A DNA stretch of 43,036 bases from JAZQQB01 sp045628865 (GCA_045628865.1 JAZQQB010000047.1:1-43036), one strand, 5' to 3'. Counted from the first letter of the stretch, positions 7,729 through 16,713 are shown. Notes: a model not told the origin generated them from the sequence alone. A program made the numbers and translations.

Positions 7729-8794
7729 TATTGCTGAAGTATTAAGCGCTGCCAAGGACACAAAGGCATCTGATATTCATATTACAGTAGGTGTACCACC
7801 TAAAATGAGAGTAAATGGTACATTGGTTGAAATTCCGGGGTTTCCAAAATTAAAGCCACAGGATACAGTGGAAATGCTTGACCAGATCATGACACCTGAA
7901 CAAAGAGAGAAATTTGAAACCATGGGTGAGCATGATATGTCCTTTTCTGTTCCGCAGATTGGACGTTATCGACTAAATGCATTTATGCAAAGAGGTTCTG
8001 TAGCATTTTCTTTCCGAGTTGTTAACTCAAAGATTCCTGATCCAGAGTCGTTGGGTCTATCCCAGGCTGTAATCGATCTTTATCAGAAAAAAAGAGGTCT
8101 GATTCTGGTTACTGGCCCTACTGGTAGTGGTAAATCTACAACACTTGCAGCTATTATCGATAAGATCAACGCCAACAGATATGCCCACATTATTACTTTG
8201 GAGGATCCTATCGAGTATTTGCATCCTCATAAAGCAGCTACAGTGAATCAACGAGAGATTGGTCTGGATTCCAAATCTTACGCCAATGCTTTAAGAGCAG
8301 CCCTTCGAGAAGATCCAGATGTTATCCTTGTGGGTGAGATGCGAGACTTTGAAACAATCAGTACAGCTATTACAGCAGCTGAAACAGGACACTTAGTTCT
8401 TTCTACACTGCATACAATTGGTGCAGCAGCTACTGTAGACCGAATCATTGACGTTTTCCCACCACATCAGCAGCAGCAGATCAAGGTTCAGCTTGCTACG
8501 GTATTAGAAGCTGTTATCTCACAGCAGCTGATGCCAAATAAGGAAAACAATGGACGAGTTGCAGCATTTGAGATCATGTTAGCAAACCCGGCTGTTCGAA
8601 ACCTGATTCGTGAAGGTAAGTCGCATCAGCTGTCTACCGTTATGCAGACCAACAGAAAGATGGGTATGATTACCATGGATGATGGATTGCAGAAACTTGT
8701 AGTAGATAATAGGATTTCAGTAGATACAGCTATCCAGTTTGCTATTGATAGTGATGCAATGGCAATGAAACTTGGACGAAAAGCAGAGGTTTAA
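7721..8794 (+). CDS. pilT: PilT-type twitching motility ATPase
   Basis: PilT is the hexameric cytoplasmic ATPase that retracts type IV pili. The 357-aa product has an N-terminal PAS-like domain beginning KASDIHITVG, Walker A GPTGSGKST at residues 132-140, the LEDPIEYLH Asp box, the Walker B region DPDVILVGEMRD, and the His box ETGHLVLSTLHT. A GAGGAG ribosome binding site lies inside the end of the upstream gene, which it overlaps by 8 nt. No pilin, PilB, PilC or PilD gene is present in the window, so its pilus partners must lie elsewhere. Its linkage to sigK and a degenerate HD-GYP gene is unusual. It converges on dprA and shares four bases with it. Confidence 0.92.
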   Translation: MIDIAEVLSAAKDTKASDIHITVGVPPKMRVNGTLVEIPGFPKLKPQDTVEMLDQIMTPEQREKFETMGEHDMSFSVPQIGRYRLNAFMQRGSVAFSFRVVNSKIPDPESLGLSQAVIDLYQKKRGLILVTGPTGSGKSTTLAAIIDKINANRYAHIITLEDPIEYLHPHKAATVNQREIGLDSKSYANALRAALREDPDVILVGEMRDFETISTAITAAETGHLVLSTLHTIGAAATVDRIIDVFPPHQQQQIKVQLATVLEAVISQQLMPNKENNGRVAAFEIMLANPAVRNLIREGKSHQLSTVMQTNRKMGMITMDDGLQKLVVDNRISVDTAIQFAIDSDAMAMKLGRKAEV

Positions 8795-9933
8795 ATTTTT
8801 AAACTGTATGCCCCGCCGTTAGTCACCACTAGCCCTTTTAAAGTAAGACAAGTCATAGTATGAAGCAACTCTTGAAGGGTAAGATTGTGAAAAAGAGGGT
8901 TGGCGGATAAGAACTGATAGATCCGGTCAATGGAAACTGGATCATAATCTAGAATGTGAAGAATGCACTGTTCTTTTTCTGTTAAAAGAGCAGTGCTTTT
9001 TTGTGTGGATTCATGCTCTTCACAGTGAAAGGCTTCTATACAAAGATCAGAAACAATATCCTGAGGGGATAAGGCAATATTGGCCCCTTGTCGGATCAGT
9101 TTGTTGCATCCGTTACTTAAGGCATCTGTGATACGACCAGGGATAGCATATACTTCCCGGCCCTGTTCTAAGGCCATATCAACAGTAATCAAAGTCCCGC
9201 TTTTTTCTCTTGCCTCAATAACAATCACTGCATCTGAAAGACCGCTGATCAAACGATTTCTTTGTGGGAAGAGATTCTGCTTTGGAGGGGTTTGGGGTGG
9301 ATATTCACTGATGAGAGCTCCATTTTTGGGGATAGCATTGTATAAAGGAAGGTTTTCCTGTGGATAACAGATGTCAACAGAGGAACCTAGAAATGCATAA
9401 GTTTTGCCGCCTGCATCAAGAGCTGCCTGACCGGCATATCCATCAATGCCTCTTGCGAGACCACTGACAACACCAATTCCGGCAGATGCCAGAGAGGATG
9501 CAAATTCCTTGGCAATACGTTTACCATATTCTGAACAATTCCGGGCACCAATGATGGCTACAAGTGGCATGGAAGAAGGAGGGAGCTTTCCGTAGAAATA
9601 AATACAGTAGGGTGGATCGGGTATATTTTTTAGTTTTGCTGGAAATGCTGGGTGATAACAGGGTAAAAAGGAAATCCTTTTTTCACATAGCTTCTGATAT
9701 TCTCCCATAAGATCGAATTCCTGCTGGGAAAGCCTTAGATTATGTAATTGTTTTTTATTTAAAAGATTTAATAGTTCGGAATCCTTTGCCTGATAGATCA
9801 TATCCGGATACTCAAATTCCTCTAAAAGATGATGGATGGTTTTATTTCCAATGCCGGGAATATGATCAAGCCAGTAGGCGTAGGGCTGTTTGGCACGAAG
9901 AAATTCTGAAGCAGACGGTATAAGTGATTGCAT
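8791..9933 (-). CDS. dprA: DNA processing protein DprA
   Basis: DprA (Smf) binds incoming single-stranded DNA during transformation and loads RecA. From the ATG at 9933 the protein is 380 aa. AGGAG lies 8 nt upstream of that codon, whereas the longer in-frame start would put the ribosome binding site inside the gene. Residues of about 20-60 form a helix-hairpin-helix-like region (HIPGIGNKTIHHLL). The Rossmann-like DprA core follows with GARNCSEYGKRIAKEF, SGLARGIDGYAGQAAL and the NRLISGLSDAVIVIEA stretch, then a C-terminal winged-helix domain. It sits 14 nt downstream of comM in a two-gene competence-type operon. Its TAA overlaps the pilT TAA within the shared bases TTAA. Confidence 0.95.
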   Translation of the reverse strand: MQSLIPSASEFLRAKQPYAYWLDHIPGIGNKTIHHLLEEFEYPDMIYQAKDSELLNLLNKKQLHNLRLSQQEFDLMGEYQKLCEKRISFLPCYHPAFPAKLKNIPDPPYCIYFYGKLPPSSMPLVAIIGARNCSEYGKRIAKEFASSLASAGIGVVSGLARGIDGYAGQAALDAGGKTYAFLGSSVDICYPQENLPLYNAIPKNGALISEYPPQTPPKQNLFPQRNRLISGLSDAVIVIEAREKSGTLITVDMALEQGREVYAIPGRITDALSNGCNKLIRQGANIALSPQDIVSDLCIEAFHCEEHESTQKSTALLTEKEQCILHILDYDPVSIDRIYQFLSANPLFHNLTLQELLHTMTCLTLKGLVVTNGGAYSLKI

Positions 9934-9947
9934 AAAATATCTCCTTT

Positions 9948-11498
9948 CTATTGTTCCCAATATTTTCCGTCTAATAATCGATAACGAACGGCTTCACTTA
10001 AATGATATTCTGTAATGTTTTCACAACCATCGATATCAGCAGTGGTCCTTGCTACCTTAAGTAATCGGTGGTAGGAACGAGCGCTTAATTGCATAACGGA
10101 AAATAATTGTTTCATATAAGCTTCTTCTGATTTCCCAAGAACACAGTATTTTTTAACACCAGAGGGAGAGAGGTCAGAATTAAAGGAAAAAGGTTCCTTT
10201 CGATATCTGAATTTTTGACGCTCTCTTGCTTCCAAAACGCGATTTCGCATGTAGGCGCTTGATTCATTGCGTTGTGACCTGACGAGTTCAGAATAAGTGA
10301 TTTTTGGGGCTTCAATGGCTATGTCAATGCGATCCAAAATGGGACCAGATAAATGGTTTAAATATCTTTTTACTTCATTCGGTCTGCAGTTACAAAGATT
10401 ATGGTCTGGATAGTATCCGCATGGACATGGATTTAAAGCCCCCACAAGCATGAAATTAGCTGGATAGGTGAAATTTCCACTGCTTCTTGCAATGTGGATC
10501 ACTTTATCCTCTAAGGGCTGCCTTAAAATGTCGATGGTAGAACGATTAAATTCAGCCATTTCATCTAAAAATAAAACACCGCGATGTGAAAGGGAAATGA
10601 TTCCTGGATGTGGGATAAGTCCGCCACCAACCAGAGCCTGCTCTGTTATGGTGTGGTGAGGGCTTAAAAATGGACGTGTTGTGATAAGAGTCTGTTTCTC
10701 GTTTAAGAGTCCTGCTACACTGTAGATTGTGGAAACCTCTAAGCTTTCCTCTAAAGAAAGTGGTGGGAGAATAGAAGGAAGGCGTTTGGCAATCATGGTT
10801 TTGCCACTGCCAGGGGGACCAACCATCAAAAAGTGATGGAATCCTGCAGCAGCTACCTGAGCTGCGCGTTTGACACTTTCCTGACCATTGATATCAGCAA
10901 AATCAAGTTGTTCATTGCTACGGTTATTTGCAAGGACATCTTGGAGATTGATGTGAATGGGAGATAAAAACGCTGACATATCATCAGGCCCTAGAGAAAG
11001 AAGGGCGATGGTTTCAGACAGTGTCTCCACTCCATATAGATCAATGCCGTCAATAATGGCGCCCTCGGTGGCATTTGCTTTTGGAACAATGCACCGGCGA
11101 ATACCATGTTTTTTGGCTTCCATAACAATTGGAAGAACGCCTTTGGCGCTTCGGACTTCACCATTAAGACCAAGTTCACCTAAAATCATGGTATCTTCTA
11201 AGAGACTTGTATTGATCATGCCCATATTGGCTAGAATTCCAATGGCAATGGGAAGATCAAAAGCAGATCCTTCTTTTCGAATGTTGGCGGGGGAAAAATT
11301 TACTGTGATACGAAGTGGCGGAATAGAAATGCCAGCATTTTTTAGTGCAATTTTAACCCGTTCTTTGGCTTCCTTAACACCACTACCAGGCATTCCAACC
11401 ATATCAAAACATGGTAGACCACTTGACATATCCAGTTCGATGTGTGTGAGAAAACTGTTGACACCATGTATGGCGCCAGAAATGATTGTACTTAACAT
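9948..11498 (-). CDS. comM: ComM/YifB family Mg-chelatase-like AAA+ ATPase
   Basis: ComM is a AAA+ helicase that promotes branch migration during recombination of incoming DNA. The 516-aa protein has the N-terminal ChlI-like domain (GLPCFDMVGMPG, VNFSPANIRKEGSAFDLPIAIG), Walker A GPPGSGKTMIAKRLP, Walker B RGVLFLDEMAEF, and the cysteine-rich CPCGYYPDHNLCNC segment typical of this family. The C-terminal domain ends in ARTTADIDG. The start at 11498 has AAGGAG 8 nt upstream. It is transcribed away from clpB and leads into dprA. An inverted repeat at 11527-11543 lies just ahead of its start. Confidence 0.95.
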   Translation of the reverse strand: MLSTIISGAIHGVNSFLTHIELDMSSGLPCFDMVGMPGSGVKEAKERVKIALKNAGISIPPLRITVNFSPANIRKEGSAFDLPIAIGILANMGMINTSLLEDTMILGELGLNGEVRSAKGVLPIVMEAKKHGIRRCIVPKANATEGAIIDGIDLYGVETLSETIALLSLGPDDMSAFLSPIHINLQDVLANNRSNEQLDFADINGQESVKRAAQVAAAGFHHFLMVGPPGSGKTMIAKRLPSILPPLSLEESLEVSTIYSVAGLLNEKQTLITTRPFLSPHHTITEQALVGGGLIPHPGIISLSHRGVLFLDEMAEFNRSTIDILRQPLEDKVIHIARSSGNFTYPANFMLVGALNPCPCGYYPDHNLCNCRPNEVKRYLNHLSGPILDRIDIAIEAPKITYSELVRSQRNESSAYMRNRVLEARERQKFRYRKEPFSFNSDLSPSGVKKYCVLGKSEEAYMKQLFSVMQLSARSYHRLLKVARTTADIDGCENITEYHLSEAVRYRLLDGKYWEQ

Positions 11499-11526
11499 AA
11501 ATTGAACTCCTTAGAATAAATAGATT

Positions 11527-11543
11527 ACTAACATATGGTTAGT
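11527..11543. promoter_or_regulatory. Inverted repeat ahead of comM
   Basis: ACTAAC-ATATG-GTTAGT is a 6-bp inverted repeat with a 5-nt centre, 29 nt upstream of the comM start codon. Its core resembles the second repeat at 11720-11734 in front of clpB. No regulator is recognised for it. Confidence 0.4.
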
Positions 11544-11669
11544 GTTTAAAGAAAAGACGGTTTACGTAACATATCTTTAGAATTGTGTTTTTTAATATAA
11601 TGAAAAAAAGGAAAAAAGAAAATAGATAATTAGTACTATTTTTTAATAAATAAAAAAATAGAAATTATA

Positions 11670-11697
11670 TTGACAGATTTAAAAATGGTGTTATATT
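11670..11697 (+). promoter_or_regulatory. Sigma-A promoter of clpB
   Basis: TTGACA (11670-11675), a 16-nt spacer and TATATT (11692-11697) lie in a very AT-rich region about 70 nt ahead of the start codon. I see no CIRCE element and no tandem CtsR heptamers, the usual heat-shock operators for this type of gene. Confidence 0.7.
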
Positions 11698-11719
11698 TTA
11701 TATAGAACAGATAAAACAA

Positions 11720-11734
11720 ATTAACATGGTTAAT
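11720..11734. promoter_or_regulatory. Inverted repeat in the clpB leader
   Basis: ATTAAC-ATG-GTTAAT is a 6-bp inverted repeat with a 3-nt centre, just downstream of the expected transcription start of clpB. The position suits an operator. Its half-sites TAAC/GTTA are shared with the repeat in front of comM. Confidence 0.4.
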
Positions 11735-11765
11735 ATACAACAAAAATGTAGAAAGGGGTATGTTT

Positions 11766-14351
11766 ATGAATATTCAAAAGTTTACACAAAAGTCAATGGA
11801 AGCAGTTGAAAAATGCGAGAAGCTGGCATATGAATATGGAAATCAGGAATTGGAACAGGAACATCTTCTTTATGCGCTTTTACAGATTGAGGATAGTTTG
11901 ATCGGAAAGCTGATCACGAAGATGGAAATATTATTGGATCATTTTGAGGATCGATGTAGGCAGGCCGTTGAGAAACGAGTAAAGGTTTCAGGCGGACAGC
12001 TTTATGTGGGGAAATATTTGAACCAGGTTCTAATCTCAGCAGAAGATATTGCAAAGCCTATGGGAGATGAATATGTAAGCGTAGAGCATCTGTTTTTGGC
12101 CCTGATAGCCAATCCTAATCCAGAAGTTAAGAAAATTTTTACAGAATATGGAATTACCAAAGAAAGATTTTTGCTTGCTTTATCTAGTGTGAGAGGAAAC
12201 CAAAGAGTTGTCAGTGATAATCCTGAGGCTACTTATGATACTTTAGAAAAGTATGGACAGGATCTTGTTGAAAAGGCAAGAATGGAAAAGTTGGATCCAG
12301 TCATTGGACGTGATAGTGAAATTCGAAATGCGATACGAATCTTATCCAGAAAAACCAAGAATAATCCGGTTTTGATTGGGGAACCTGGTGTGGGTAAGAC
12401 TGCAGTAGTAGAAGGCCTTGCACAAAGAATTGTAAGAGGTGATGTTCCACAGGATTTGAAGGATAAAAAGATCTTCTCTTTAGATATGGGAGCTTTGATT
12501 GCAGGTGCAAAGTATCGTGGAGAATTTGAAGAACGATTAAAGGCTGTTTTGGAGGAAGTGAAAAAGAGTGATGGTGAGATCATTCTTTTTATCGATGAAC
12601 TGCATACAATTGTAGGGGCAGGGAAATCGGATGGAGCCATGGATGCGGGCAATATGTTAAAGCCAATGCTAGCTCGTGGAGAACTGCATTGTATTGGTGC
12701 CACCACTTTAGACGAATATCGAAAATATATTGAAAAGGATCCTGCTTTGGAGCGAAGATTCCAACCTGTTTTGGTGGAGGAACCAACAGTGGAGGATACC
12801 ATTTCTATTTTAAGAGGCTTAAAGGAACGCTATGAGGTATTCCATGGAGTAAAGATTATGGATGGTGCTTTGGTAAACGCTGCAGTATTGTCTCATCGAT
12901 ATATTTCGGATCGTTTTTTACCAGATAAGGCAATTGATCTGGTGGATGAAGCATGTGCTATGATCAAGACAGAGCTTGATTCTATGCCGGCTGAATTAGA
13001 TGAAATGAATCGAAAAATCATGCAGATGGAGATAGAGAGAGAAGCACTGAAGAAAGAAACAGATAGAGCCAGCACTGAGCGCTTGGAAATATTAGAAAAG
13101 GAGCTTGCAGAAGCCAAGGATTCTTTCAATGCGGTGAAGGCACAATGGGACAATGAAAAGGATAGTGTTTCCAAATTGCAAAAATTGCGTGAGCAGATCG
13201 ATTCTGTGAATTCTCAGATTCAGATTGCACAGCGAGAAGGAAATCTGGAGAAGGCAGCAGAATTATCCTATGGATTGTTGCCTGGACTAAAAAGAGAATT
13301 GGAACAGCTAGAAGATGAGGCAAAGGATGAGGATCTTTCTTTGGTTCATGAAAGAGTGACTGATGAAGAAATTGCAAAGATCATTTCCAGATGGACAGGA
13401 ATTCCTGTAGCGAAATTGAATGAAAGTGAAAGAAATAAGACACTTCATTTAGATGAGGAACTTCATAAACGTGTGCTTGGTCAGGATGAAGGCGTTACAA
13501 AGGTGACGGAAGCAATCATTCGAAGCAAAGCAGGAATTAAGGATCCGACAAAACCAATAGGCTCATTTCTGTTCTTAGGACCTACAGGCGTGGGTAAAAC
13601 AGAATTGGCGAAGGCATTGGCAGAAGCACTTTTTGATGATGAAAATAATATGGTTCGAATCGATATGAGCGAATACATGGAGAAACATTCCGTATCCAGA
13701 CTGATTGGAGCGCCTCCAGGATATGTGGGATATGATGAAGGCGGACAGCTGACAGAGGCAGTCAGAAGAAAACCATACAGTGTGGTATTGTTCGATGAAG
13801 TGGAAAAGGCACATCCGGATGTATTTAATGTGCTTTTACAGGTGTTAGATGATGGACGTATCACAGATTCTCAAGGCAGATGTGTGGATTTCAAAAATAC
13901 AATCCTGATTATGACATCCAATATTGGTGCACAGTATCTTTTGGATGGAATTGATGATGCAGGTGAGATTATGCCAAGTGCAGAAAAAATGGTAATGGGA
14001 TCTTTGAAAGATCACTTCAGACCAGAGTTTTTGAATCGTTTAGACGAGATCATTTTGTTCAAACCATTGGGAATTAATCATGTATCTGGTATCATTCAGC
14101 TTTTACTTGCAGATGTGAATAAACGATTAGAAGAAAAAGGAATCAGAATTACATTAAGCGAGGAGGCAGAGGCATATATTGTAAAAGAAGCATATGATCC
14201 TGTTTATGGAGCACGACCATTAAAACGATATTTGCAAAAAACAGTGGAAACCTTATCTGCAAAATTGATTTTATCAGGAACAATTTATCCAGGAGATGAA
14301 ATAGAAATTATTTTATCCGAAGATGAATTAAAAGCGGAAAAAAAGCAATAG
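11766..14351 (+). CDS. clpB: ATP-dependent disaggregase ClpB
   Basis: ClpB rescues aggregated proteins together with DnaK. From the ATG at 11766 it has 861 aa, the usual length. An in-frame ATG six bases upstream sits directly on the ribosome binding site AAAGGGG, so the second ATG is preferred. Domains in order: Clp N-domain (MNIQKFTQKSMEAV), AAA1 with Walker A GEPGVGKT and the IGATT sensor, a long coiled-coil M domain at about residues 410-530, AAA2 with Walker A GPTGVGKTELAKAL, and the D2-small domain. The long M domain separates it from ClpC, and no ClpP-binding IGF-type loop was noticed. The gene is monocistronic, between the divergent comM and topA. Confidence 0.93.
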   Translation: MNIQKFTQKSMEAVEKCEKLAYEYGNQELEQEHLLYALLQIEDSLIGKLITKMEILLDHFEDRCRQAVEKRVKVSGGQLYVGKYLNQVLISAEDIAKPMGDEYVSVEHLFLALIANPNPEVKKIFTEYGITKERFLLALSSVRGNQRVVSDNPEATYDTLEKYGQDLVEKARMEKLDPVIGRDSEIRNAIRILSRKTKNNPVLIGEPGVGKTAVVEGLAQRIVRGDVPQDLKDKKIFSLDMGALIAGAKYRGEFEERLKAVLEEVKKSDGEIILFIDELHTIVGAGKSDGAMDAGNMLKPMLARGELHCIGATTLDEYRKYIEKDPALERRFQPVLVEEPTVEDTISILRGLKERYEVFHGVKIMDGALVNAAVLSHRYISDRFLPDKAIDLVDEACAMIKTELDSMPAELDEMNRKIMQMEIEREALKKETDRASTERLEILEKELAEAKDSFNAVKAQWDNEKDSVSKLQKLREQIDSVNSQIQIAQREGNLEKAAELSYGLLPGLKRELEQLEDEAKDEDLSLVHERVTDEEIAKIISRWTGIPVAKLNESERNKTLHLDEELHKRVLGQDEGVTKVTEAIIRSKAGIKDPTKPIGSFLFLGPTGVGKTELAKALAEALFDDENNMVRIDMSEYMEKHSVSRLIGAPPGYVGYDEGGQLTEAVRRKPYSVVLFDEVEKAHPDVFNVLLQVLDDGRITDSQGRCVDFKNTILIMTSNIGAQYLLDGIDDAGEIMPSAEKMVMGSLKDHFRPEFLNRLDEIILFKPLGINHVSGIIQLLLADVNKRLEEKGIRITLSEEAEAYIVKEAYDPVYGARPLKRYLQKTVETLSAKLILSGTIYPGDEIEIILSEDELKAEKKQ

Positions 14352-14434
14352 TTTATCAGCATTTTGAATACCTGTTGGGCAAAGTCAGACTAATAGCCAG
14401 TTGAATGAATAATAGGAAAAATTTGAAAAATTGC

Positions 14435-14478
14435 TTGCATGGTCAAAAAAAATGGTGTATAGTGAAACGCAATCACTA
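14435..14478 (+). promoter_or_regulatory. Sigma-A promoter of topA with overlapping inverted repeat
   Basis: TTGCAT (14435-14440), a 17-nt spacer and TATAGT (14458-14463) form a good promoter. The inverted repeat TAGTGA-AACGCAA-TCACTA (14460-14478) overlaps the -10 element and the start point, where a repressor could bind. The leader is only about 25 nt long. Confidence 0.6.
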
Positions 14479-14492
14479 ATGGGGGTTTGATT

Positions 14493-16574
14493 ATGGCAAA
14501 AAATCTTGTTATCGTAGAGTCACCTGCAAAGGTGCACACCATAAAAAAGTTCTTAGGGTCCAATTATGAGGTCATTGCCAGCAATGGACATGTCAGAGAC
14601 TTACCCAAGAGTACACTTGGTATTGATGTAGACAATGACTACGAACCTAAGTATATTACAATTCGTGGAAAAGGGGACGTTTTAGCTGCGCTTCGTAAGG
14701 AAGTGAAGAAGGCAGATAAGATCTTTCTTGCAACTGACCCGGACCGTGAAGGAGAAGCAATTTCCTGGCATTTGACCCAGGCATTGAAATTAGAAGATAA
14801 GAAACAGGTATATCGTATTACCTTTAATGAGATCACAAAGACGGCAGTCAAGGAATCCTTGAAGAATGCCAGAGAAATTAATATGGACCTGGTAGATGCC
14901 CAGCAGACCAGAAGAATTCTTGACCGAATGGTAGGTTACAGAATCTCTCCATTATTATGGGCGAAGGTAAAAAGGGGATTGAGTGCAGGTCGAGTGCAGT
15001 CAGTAGCTCTTCGAATGATTTGTGATCGAGAAGAAGAAATAGATGCTTTTATTCCAGAAGAATACTGGACATTAGATACAGCGTTAAATGTGAAAGGTGA
15101 GAAAAAGCCTATCCTTGTAAAGTTCTACGGAACAAAGGACGAAAAGATGAATATTTCGTCAAAGGATGAGGTAGAGAAGATTATGAAGGATCTTTCAAAA
15201 GCAAAGTATCAGGTTAGCGAAGTAAAAAAGGGAGAAAGAACCAAAAAGGCTCCGCTTCCTTTTACAACATCGACTTTACAGCAGGAAGCAAGTAAAGTAT
15301 TAAACTTCTCTACACAAAAGACTATGCGTCTTGCGCAGCAGTTGTATGAAGGAATTGATCTTAAGGGTGAAACAACGGGTATTATCACCTATTTGAGAAC
15401 AGACTCTATTCGTGTATCAGATGAAGCTTTGGCTGCATCTGAAGCCTATATCAAAGAAAATTATGGCGAGGAATATACTTCGAAGGAAACAAATGGCAAA
15501 AAGAATGATGCAAAGATTCAGGATGCTCATGAAGCAATTCGTCCAACTGATATTGCGCGAACACCATTTATGTTAAAGGACGTTCTTTCTAGAGATCAGT
15601 TCAGATTATATCAGTTGATCTGGAAAAGATTTGTTGCAAGTCGTATGTCTTCAGCTAATTATGAGACAACTTCTGTAAAGATTGATGCAGACCAGTATCG
15701 CTTTACAGTGGCTGCATCAAAACTTATGTTTGACGGATTTATGAGTGTTTATACCGATGATGATGATGAAAAGAGTGAGAGCAATACTTTGACGAAGGGT
15801 CTTGACTTAAACTCAGAGCTTTCCTTTGATCACTTTGAAGAAAAACAGCATTTTACACAGCCTCCAGCACATTTTACAGAGGCTTCTTTGGTGCGTGCAA
15901 TGGAAGAAATGGGTATTGGACGTCCAAGTACCTATGCACCAACAATTACAACAATTCTAGCAAGAAGATATATCACAAAAGAGAACAAGAACCTTTATGT
16001 GACAGAAATTGGTGATGTTGTAAACCAGATGATGAAGGATGCATTCCCATCTATTGTGGATGTAAACTTTACTGCTAATCTTGAAGCATTGTTAGATGCT
16101 GTGGCAGCAGGTTCTATTCAGTGGAAAACAGTTGTAGAAAACTTCTATCCGGATTTAGATGAAGCTGTAAAGCGTGCCGAGGTTGATTTGGCAGAAGTAA
16201 AGATTGCGGATGAAGAAACAGAAGAAATCTGCGATGAATGTGGAAGAAATATGGTTATCAAATATGGCCCTCATGGAAAGTTCTTGGCGTGTCCAGGATT
16301 TCCAGATTGTCGATTTACCAAGCCATATTTTGAGAAAATTGGCGTAGCATGTCCAAAATGCGGAAAAGATATTGTAATCAAGAAGACCAAAAAGGGCAGA
16401 AGATATTTTGGTTGTATTGATAATCCAGACTGTGACTTTATGGTATGGAATAAGCCAAGTGAAGAGCGGTGCGAACGATGTGGTTCTATTATGTTAGAAA
16501 AAGGTAATAAAATTGTTTGTTCAGATCCAAATTGTGGTTTCGTTACGGATAAAAAACAGAAAGTTTTACAATAG
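14493..16574 (+). CDS. topA: DNA topoisomerase I (type IA)
   Basis: TopA relaxes negative supercoils by single-strand passage. From the ATG at 14493 it is 693 aa. It has a TOPRIM domain (NLVIVESPAKVHTIKKFL, DPDREGEAISWH), the catalytic tyrosine in ITYLRTDS (Tyr300), and GIGRPSTYAPTI. The C terminus carries three four-cysteine zinc-ribbon modules, starting CDECGRN, CPKCGKD and CERCGS. A TTG six bases upstream is in frame but unneeded; GGGGG at 14481-14485 serves the ATG. In Bacillus subtilis topA is followed by trmFO, codV and clpQY before codY-flgB. Here those genes are absent and codY follows directly, which keeps the topA-codY-flgB order in reduced form. Confidence 0.97.
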   Translation: MAKNLVIVESPAKVHTIKKFLGSNYEVIASNGHVRDLPKSTLGIDVDNDYEPKYITIRGKGDVLAALRKEVKKADKIFLATDPDREGEAISWHLTQALKLEDKKQVYRITFNEITKTAVKESLKNAREINMDLVDAQQTRRILDRMVGYRISPLLWAKVKRGLSAGRVQSVALRMICDREEEIDAFIPEEYWTLDTALNVKGEKKPILVKFYGTKDEKMNISSKDEVEKIMKDLSKAKYQVSEVKKGERTKKAPLPFTTSTLQQEASKVLNFSTQKTMRLAQQLYEGIDLKGETTGIITYLRTDSIRVSDEALAASEAYIKENYGEEYTSKETNGKKNDAKIQDAHEAIRPTDIARTPFMLKDVLSRDQFRLYQLIWKRFVASRMSSANYETTSVKIDADQYRFTVAASKLMFDGFMSVYTDDDDEKSESNTLTKGLDLNSELSFDHFEEKQHFTQPPAHFTEASLVRAMEEMGIGRPSTYAPTITTILARRYITKENKNLYVTEIGDVVNQMMKDAFPSIVDVNFTANLEALLDAVAAGSIQWKTVVENFYPDLDEAVKRAEVDLAEVKIADEETEEICDECGRNMVIKYGPHGKFLACPGFPDCRFTKPYFEKIGVACPKCGKDIVIKKTKKGRRYFGCIDNPDCDFMVWNKPSEERCERCGSIMLEKGNKIVCSDPNCGFVTDKKQKVLQ

Positions 16575-16627
16575 ACAGTTTTTTTAAAGTCTAATTTGCG
16601 TTTTTTTCAAAGTACGCATTCAAAATG

Positions 16628-16656
16628 TTGCAATTATTAAAACAATGTGTTAAAAT
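16628..16656 (+). promoter_or_regulatory. Sigma-A promoter of codY
   Basis: TTGCAA (16628-16633), a 17-nt spacer and TAAAAT (16651-16656) precede codY by about 60 nt. Confidence 0.75.
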
Positions 16657-16661
16657 ACTGA

Positions 16662-16679
16662 TATTTCTTGGAAGAAATA
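16662..16679. promoter_or_regulatory. 18-bp palindrome at the codY transcription start
   Basis: TATTTCTTGGAAGAAATA is a perfect palindrome with 9-nt half-sites except for the central GG, and covers the expected start site just past the -10. It is a typical repressor site position. It resembles a CodY box only loosely (TTC and GAA halves at different spacing), so CodY autoregulation is possible but unproven. Confidence 0.55.
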
Positions 16680-16713
16680 ATCTTTACCCCTTAGTGAAAC
16701 GGAGGAATTAACC

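Noticed and set aside
10957..11505. A 182-residue open frame on the plus strand opposite comM
   Set aside because: It lies wholly opposite a clearly conserved ComM coding region and shows no recognisable family features or ribosome binding site.
11499..11765. CIRCE or CtsR operator for clpB
   Set aside because: Neither the TTAGCACTC-N9-GAGTGCTAA repeat nor the GGTCAAA heptamers occur in the gap.
12233..12802. A 189-residue open frame opposite clpB
   Set aside because: It is antisense to the conserved AAA1 domain of ClpB; the frame is open only as a by-product of codon use.
16575..16627. An intrinsic terminator after topA
   Set aside because: T runs are present, but the flanking bases form only weak, mismatched stems.
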